Assembly: GCA_013350335.1 (NCBI GenBank)
Contig: CM023539.1
Location: 38,922,631 to 38,986,630, forward strand
From: Chimonanthus salicifolius
Taxonomy: Eukaryota > Streptophyta > Magnoliopsida > Laurales > Calycanthaceae
Reading direction: 5' to 3'
DNA: 64,000 bases
How positions within the stretch are numbered: position 1 is the first letter of the stretch; each line of letters opens with the position of its first letter. This document shows positions 57,420-64,000 of this stretch, piece after piece. A model generated the notes under the pieces. The model was not told where the DNA came from. It worked only from the letters and a program-made list of their open reading frames with translations, and did no database searches. Both the position numbers and the translations under genes were made by a program.

Positions 57420-59110
57420 CTGCTCCTCACCTCTCTTCTCTCTATTTTTCTGATCCATTCTAAATCCTAAAGACAAAGCCATAGCTGACTCGGCTCTTGT
57501 AATCCTTGTGTGGATGATATCCTCTTCCCACCACGTCGCTCTTGTCAAAATGGTCCGTGTTAAAGAGGACCGCACCGCCCTGGCGGTGGAGACGCAATGA
57601 TCGGTTGGCCTCACGACGCCAACAACGCGGCCATATCCGCCATTTCATCGACCAACTTATGTGGCCACTCCAATTTCGACCACCTTCTCTTATGTGGTCA
57701 TGTCGACAGTAGTTTTTTACATGTGTGGACCCCTTCCTTTCCAAGTCCAACCCCTTCTTTCTATCCCTATTGCCTGTCCTTGTCAGCCACACCATTCCTT
57801 GTCCTCACCATTCTCATGCTTATCTAGACTTTAGTCTAAATTGATCTAACCATTTATAGAAAAAACTATTGACATTGACACATTGTTAGGAAATCAAAGT
57901 CATAATCTTACTTCGTATTTCTCATTAATAAGATAAATTTATTTATTTATATTACTATACTTCTTTTTTAACACTATATTTATTAATTTATTAAAGACAT
58001 GATTAATAGATCAAAAGCTTCTTCTATTTTATAACATGGGTATCCTCAATTATAATCATACGAATACACACAAAGCCACCTACAAACGTCGCGTATCAGA
58101 TAAGTCTGGAAAAAATCGAATCCAAAATTTCTAATATAATGTTAAAAATTTAGACTAATTGAATTATCGTGTGAATTTAACACTGATGAAATCTAGAAGA
58201 TGAGTCTCTTTAAACTATTTTTTAATAGGTTGACTTATACTTTAAAAGTGAACTCCACATGACATGTGATGGACAATATGATTCTCAGTTTAATTGATTT
58301 TGCTCATGAAATTTCTTCATTATAACATCAAAACATTTCCTATTCACCTAATACATTTGTTTCTTCATATAAGGTCCATTTTTCTCGTCTTCTTTTTTCT
58401 AAATATGTCATAAATTACAAAAAGAGAGGAAAAGAGGATAATGATGACATGGAAGCGCCCAACCATGGTTGGTGGTGAACTCTAACCATGGCCACTAGAC
58501 TGTGGACCCACCACCTTTTCATGTCTTTCATGTTAAAAAAATGGTCGTGATCAGAAGTTGATGTCATGGTGGATGTGAAATCATGCATGGATGCCTAACA
58601 TTTGGTATCTTTCATTTTGTTTTATTTTATGTTATTTTCATTCATTTACAAAAAAAAAAAAAAATGATTGGTGTTTGGGTGGTGAAAGTCGTGTGGTTAT
58701 CTTTGGACTGGAAAATGTCCCACCTAAATTAAAACCTTTATAAAAGATTTAGTTTTCTTTTAATTTCTTTCTTTCTTTTTTAATTAAAACCTTCATGAAG
58801 TCTTGTGGTTGTCTTTCTGCCCCCAAATCCATTCATGTGGAGACCATGTCTCAGAGATAAAGAGGAGGATGTTATGGGTCAATAACCTAGATGTGGATAG
58901 AGGATTTTTATAAATAAAAAAAAAAAAAGGAAGAAGAAAGGATTGGAGATCCTTATTTTTCAATTTATTTTCCTGAAGGGAATGTTTTGAAACTATTCTA
59001 GAATGAAAGAATAAGATTATAGCGAGGCAAATGTTATTTGTAGCAAAATTTTTTGAAAATATGAGTATTTATGTAACTGAGATTAATCTTATACATATAT
59101 AAAATTGTTT
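57420..59110. other. Spacer with an unexplained GC-richer island
   Basis: 57480-57800 is less AT-rich than its surroundings and has overlapping open frames on both strands (minus 57795-57460, 111 codons; plus 57597-57827). None resembles a protein I recognise. It could be a worn gene fragment. The rest is AT-rich with A/T runs near 58650 and 58920. Confidence 0.4.
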
Positions 59111-59115
59111 GTAAG

Positions 59116-59295
59116 CTAGGTGAGTAGCCCAAGTGGTCTTCGGCGTGGGGTTTGCTCTCTCATGTTCTGGAATCGAACTCTGATGCTACCACCTGACTTA
59201 TCTGGGATGGCTGTTTGGATAATGGCAGTGTGGGCCTTGGAGATTAGTTTTGTTGGGTCAATACCTCAGGGATACCCTCGTTATCCCAAAAAAAA
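59116..59295 (+). mobile_element. tRNA-derived SINE (family D)
   Basis: A box GTGAGTAGCCCAAGTGGTC, B-box-like TGGAATCGAACTCTG, then CACCTGACTTATCTGGGATG, TTGGGTCAATACCTCAGGGA and TACCCTCGTTATCCC followed by an A9 tail. A different SINE from families A-C. Confidence 0.85.
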
Positions 59296-59389
59296 TTGTC
59301 TCTAATCCTCATATATTAGGGATACACGAAATTGCATGTCATAACCCAAGATATGAGAATCCATTTGGACAATCCATTCACATGGTCTT

Positions 59390-61347
59390 TGTTAGTACCT
59401 CGGCTTGGCCAAGTCCCTATGTTTGTTAATTCCATGACTCAAAAAGAAGTTGTCATATAGTGGCCCATGAGCCAAAGGCCAGGCCCTAGAAGGGCTGATC
59501 TAAGTGAAACTGAGCCCTGTTGGTCAGACCAGCAGTGTGGGCCGGTCAGATCCGACAAGCCCAGCAAGTGGGAGTGCATGTGGGAATTTTGGAGAGTCCC
59601 ACATCGGAAGTTAAGGACTTCCGGATGGGGTTTATAAGTGGTTGCCCCTCCTTAACTCATGTGATGCGTTTTGGGGCTACCGGATTGGGCCAGGCCCAAA
59701 GGTAAAACCGTAGGGCCATTTTTTGGACCCAGAGGGGACAATTTCACACTGACTTAGACCCTAGGCCCTATTCAGGGCATTTTGTTTCACTGTCAGCTCG
59801 ACTAGTCATTCTCACCGACCCCTCGGTAGAGATAGGATTGACCCATCATGGTCAAAGATTGGTCAGCCAGATTGACGTAGGCTCTGGAACATAGAAATGT
59901 CATTCTGGATATACCTCTAATTGAGAGTCTCGTATGCACTGACCCCTCAGTGAAAAGCTGAAACGACCTCCCGTGGTCAACTACTCCTTGATCAAGATCT
60001 TGAGTTCTGGATCTTTGAACTCAAATGCACTCTCGAAGAAACAGATATATCGGCATTCAAAGACCGATCGAGAGTACCAGGATCGACCCCTCGGTAAAAG
60101 GCGACATGTCATTTTGGGTAATAGGTTTCTAGAGATGAAACTATTGTCAAGCATGTTTTGCACCAGAACGAGCCTCTCGTATGGACCAACCTGTTGGTAC
60201 CATAAGTGTCGATCCATTGACGACAACGACATGTCGACCGGGAATGATTATTACCGTTAGGAGTGCACTTAATGCACAACGGTCATGATTGTAATAGTAA
60301 CATTTCTAGTCATCGACCCCTCGATGCGACCGACCTGTCACTACATTACTGTTACTGCAACTGGTTGCCTTCGCTATATAAACCAACCTTTATACAACCA
60401 GTTGGTATCTTTCTGAATGATCAGTTGGACCATCATCTTCACCAGTGAGCTTAAATAAGAGTCTCTCTCTCATGCTTAGACTTGGGGAATCAAATACAAC
60501 CAATCAGATGGATTGAGTTGTGAGGGAGAGAGGAATGATGAAAACTCATAAACAACCAATCTGAAGATGGAGTTTGAAAGTGAGAAGGAGAGAAGCATAA
60601 ACTAGGAAACCTTTGGTAAAACCAGTTTCCTTGATACCCGGGACTGTGATTGCTAAACGACAGCTACGATGTGGAGCGTCGGCATACATAGGTGGGATCT
60701 TGAAGAAACACACATCAAGAAAAAAAGCTTCAAAGGCAAGTGCTTCTTGGTTTTAAATTTTCTTTTAAAACCTTTGTTCCGAAAGTGGATTAATCGGGAT
60801 TTGCTCTGGAACCACTATAAAAAATTGTAGAGCATCGTCTCTGGCACAGTAGTGGGTGGAATTCCCAACTAAATGGACAAGTGGAATTTTTTTTTGACAG
60901 TGGTGGGTGAAATTCCCAACCGATTGAGTGAGGTGGAATTCCTACTTTAATTGTAAGGGTGTAAGCCCCCACTTAGTAGTTTTAGAGGATAGCTCAAGGT
61001 TGAGTGAGTTCTAACAGTGGATGTAAGGTTGGCTAACCGAACCACTTCAAAATGGTCTTATGGTGTTTGATCTATGTATAGTTTGTATTTAGTATTTAAG
61101 TACTCTTCTAACACACATCACTTTGCATATTGATTATCTTATTCTACACATTATGCACAATTATCGATATCAAACATTATGTAAAAGGTCATAATCTTAG
61201 TGTGATCGCTTAATGAAACTATCACACTAAACAAATCTCTTGATGAATGTTCCGCTGCACTTTAAACAATCAAGAAATTTGTAAAACCATTAAAATGGGA
61301 TTGATCATATTCATCCCCCTCTAGAGGTCAATCATGATGTTCTAGCA
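59390..61347 (+). mobile_element. Copia/SIRE-like LTR, interrupted by TRIM-LTR sequence
   Basis: Starts TGTTAGTACCTCGGCTTGGC, matching the start of the solo LTR at 51059-52623 (TGTTAGTGCCTCGGTTGGAC). It has repeated CGACCCCTCGRT words, a TATATAAACC box at about 60375, and near its end ATTCATCCCCCTCTAGAGG, the counterpart of the solo LTR's closing string. No matching 5-bp flanks were found, so its right edge is approximate. The segment 59455-59785 is foreign to it. Confidence 0.7.
59455..59785 (+). mobile_element. TRIM LTR copy (family of 63397)
   Basis: Follows the 63397-63758 LTR step by step: GGCCCATGAGCC, AGTGTGGGCCGGTCAGATCC, GAGTCCCACATCGGAAG, GGTTTATAAGTGG, GGGCCAGGCCCAAAGG, GGACAATTTCACACTGA. 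Both ends are worn. It splits the copia-like LTR into two parts and is therefore younger than it. Confidence 0.8.
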
Positions 61348-62331
61348 TATTGAAAATGAGAACTTTCACTCTTTGCGCAACTTCAAGTGAGTAGCATTCC
61401 AATATAACATTCAAGCATGGTCTATTGTACCATTCAACATGCCTAGAAATTCATAAATTGGAGGGAGGTTTCACATACATAGTTTATTCCCCAATTACAT
61501 CCCTCTACAAGGGTTCCAAACCCATTTGGAGCTTAAATCTATCCCATGCAAGGCTCCAAACATCAAATCCCCATTTTTCTCCATTGTTTCTTCTCTATTT
61601 TTGGCATACATTGTCATTCTAACCCCATTCCATGAAAATCTCTAGCAAAAATCCAACATTAAAGAGAAGAGTGTGGAAGACTAAAGAACTTACTTTGGGA
61701 AGGAGAAAATCCAAGAAGGGAAGAGCCTAAGATGAGTCCTACTCGAAAATCCAACATGCAATGGATGATTGGAAGGAGAAGAGAGAGGAAAGATGGCTAG
61801 GGTTCAGCTGGAAGGGGGTTTGCACGAATTTGAAAGGAAGGAGAGTGGAGTGAAATTTTCGCTCAAATGGGGTTTAAATATCCAACCATAAGTCGCATGT
61901 CGGTCGAAACGACGATTTGCAGGACTCTCCCTATACTGCTCTCTGAAGGTCACACCGACAACACTTGTCGGTCGCACCGATAAAGCCACAGTTCTCGAGT
62001 CAAGAGACTCTTCAGTTTTCTTCTATTTGAAGGTCACACCGACGCCCAATGTCAGTCGAACGGAATGATGCCCCATTTCTTTGGTTGGTCTTCCACTCAA
62101 CCCTTGTCCAAACTCTATTCACAGAAGGCCTGACAGACGGTGCTTGTATGTCGCATCGACAAACACGCCACTTTTATTACTTTTCTTATTTCTCTACCTG
62201 GCCATCTCAATTCTGGACTTTGAGAACGTGTGCAATAGGTTGGACCCACGCGGAGCCCTCGAACACCACTCACACGTGCGATGTGAGTCCATAAATCGAA
62301 ATTAAGGTAAATTAAGGGTTAGGCCATTACA
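61348..62331 (-). mobile_element. LTR-like element, minus strand
   Basis: Minus strand starts TGTAATGGCCTAACCC at 62331, comparable to the solo LTR at 4318 (TGTAATACCCTGACCC). It has repeated GTCGGTGTGACC words, a TATTTAAACCCC box near 61880 and then a CT-rich leader (61850-61690). Left edge uncertain. Confidence 0.6.
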
Positions 62332-62334
62332 GGT

Positions 62335-63395
62335 ACACATTATGAGGAATTTATACTTGAAATTGTTATTTTATTTTTAAATTTAGATTCAACATTTTTA
62401 ATGTTGATTTGATGTATTAAATTATCAGATTCAGCATCACAAGTAAAATATTATCTAATAGTTTTCTTTTGATCTTATAAAATAAAGGATCAGATGATTT
62501 GTTGGACCACATTTTAGACAGTTTGATGGTACACATGATGATCTATCCAACTATCAAATTTATATATCATAAAGTGGGTCCCATCCTTTGACACAAGCAC
62601 ATAGCCCATCAAGCCCAAGCTTATGCAAACAATATCACTGATATTTTTTTTAAAAAAAAACACCACCCATCCCTATGGGTAGAGTTATTTCATGTAAGAA
62701 GTTTAAAAAATATGGCTTTAATTATCTCATTTAAGTAGTTTTTTTTAATCACATGTAACTCTTTAAATATTTGTGATAGATCCATCAAATTATTCTAAAG
62801 TGAATCTCATGTTTAGTGCTAAATTCAAAATAAAGGCATAATGTTCATTTCGAACCGTACCATTAGAATAAAATGACAACTGATTATGTTGAAGTTGTTT
62901 AATTGACTTTACTTGCAGCACCTCAAGGGGAAAAATTATTTTTCCTTATCACACTCATCTATTATTTGTGAATTAAATCCCTCTCTAATTTGAACATATT
63001 TTATATTGATTTCACTGGTGAGTTATAAATCTATATAAAATTGACCCTGTTTTGACTTTTGATATTTGAATTTTTAAAATTTATCACTTTTTAAATTCAA
63101 TAATTTGATTTTTCATCAGAATCATCATCCTCAAAATACCTTTTAAATACATCCATTATCATGTAATGGAGCTCACTCTTGTGGACTCCACTGGAGGCCA
63201 AAGTATCTTATGTTGCATTTAGAAGAGGGGAAAGTAGAGGAATGGAAAGTGTTGCGCATGTAAATTATACAAGACGGAGGTGAATTAGGTATTTTGACAA
63301 ACTTGACCTCTTATAGAAGATTATCACAAATTCAAATCAGGAAGGAAAACAATAATAAATATATCAATAAAGCAAGCAATTAGAGAGAAATAGAT
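62335..63395. other. Spacer, nothing recognised
   Basis: AT-rich with A/T runs near 62645-62660. No feature identified. Confidence 0.6.
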
Positions 63396-63396
63396 T

Positions 63397-64000
63397 TGTA
63401 ACGACCCGGACCTTCCTATGCGATATCCTGACCCATGAGCTAAAGGTCACGCCCTAGAGGGACTGATCTAAGTGAAACTGGGCTCTGTCGGTCGATCAGC
63501 AGTGTGGGCCGGTCGGATCCGACAACCCAGCAGTGGTTGGGCGTGTGGGAGCTTTGCAGAGTCCCACATCGAAAATGAGGAACTTACTAATGGGGTTTAT
63601 AAGTGGTATCTCCCTTCACTTAGGTGTGACGCATTTTGGGCCTACCGGGTTGGGCCAGGCCCAAAGGCAAAACCGTGAGGGCCATGTTTTTGAACCCAGA
63701 GCGGACAATTTCAAACTGAGTTGGACCCTAAGCCTTGTTCACAGGTCGGGCCGTTACAAATTTGGTATCCGAGCTCCGGGTTCTACACTCAGGCTATGTG
63801 GACTTACTGCCTTCCACTGGGTTCGTTGGGTCGAGCCGAAGGCGACTCTGGGCCTTAGGGAAGTGGATTTTGATATCTTGACCCATGAGCCAGAGGCTAA
63901 GCCCTAAAAGGGCTGATCCAAGTGAAACTGGCCATGTCAGTCGGACCAGCAGTGTGGGCCGGTCAGATCCGACAGCCCAACAATAGTTGGACGTGTGGGA
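63397..64000 (+). mobile_element. TRIM retroelement, cut by window end
   Basis: LTR 63397-63758 starts TGTAACGACCCGGACC and ends GGGCCGTTACA. Then a primer site TGGTATCCGAGC (63763-63774), a ~100-bp interior with no coding sense, the purine tract TTAGGGAAGTGGA, and a second LTR from about 63871 (its first ~30 bases lost) that is still running at 64000. GTCCCACATCG and TTTATAAGTGG mark the promoter. Confidence 0.9.

Noticed and set aside
57460..57795. A real minus-strand gene
   Set aside because: No recognised domain, no supporting codon pattern, and an overlapping frame on the other strand of similar quality.
1..64000. Chloroplast or mitochondrial DNA insertions, rRNA genes, bacterial-type systems
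   Set aside because: No organelle gene, rRNA segment, operon-like gene run or CRISPR pattern was seen.

Overview
This is nuclear DNA of a flowering plant. It holds split genes with GT-AG introns, no operons, AT-rich spacers and a dense, nested load of plant transposons (Ty1-copia, LTR elements, LINEs, TRIMs, tRNA-derived SINEs, hAT- and Mutator-type elements). The species cannot be read from the sequence. Introns of about 10 kb filled with old repeats suggest a large, slowly purged genome such as a woody or early-diverging angiosperm; that is inference.

Only two protein genes are recognised. (1) Positions 5021-34423, plus strand: the 3' part of an FZL (FZO-like) gene for the chloroplast dynamin-related GTPase that shapes thylakoids. 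Eight exons join in frame to 551 codons plus a stop, covering the G domain (G1 [10 protein letters not shown]3 DTPG, G4 NKSD), the helical stalk, the hydrophobic membrane region and a C-terminal coiled coil. The exons before the P-loop lie left of the window. Exons are under 6% of the span; two introns are 10.1 and 9.5 kb. (2) Positions 40162-41110, plus strand: a single-exon FANTASTIC FOUR (FAF) family gene, whose N-terminal part and FAF domain lie in different frames, separated by a one-base shift.

Layout. 1-5020: copia pol relic, hAT MITE, LINE pieces and a solo LTR inserted in LINE sequence, all upstream of the first visible FZL exon. 5021-34423: FZL with copia, RTE-LINE, other LINE and LTR relics, a 489-bp TRIM, a 2.2-kb non-autonomous LTR element, a SINE with a CA-repeat tail and a 1.44-kb Mutator-like inverted-repeat element. 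34424-40161: spacer with MITEs and SINEs. 40162-41332: FAF and its 3' end. 41333-64000: no recognised gene; hAT MITEs of one family, SINEs (some in abutting inverted pairs), palindromic ATCGGCCGAT repeats, TRIMs, a 1.57-kb solo LTR that splits a SINE, and LTR fragments.

The two genes are not functionally linked. The main interest is the mobile-element record: many insertions still show target-site duplications, so the order of nested insertions can be read. All alignments were made by eye, so edges given as approximate are approximate.
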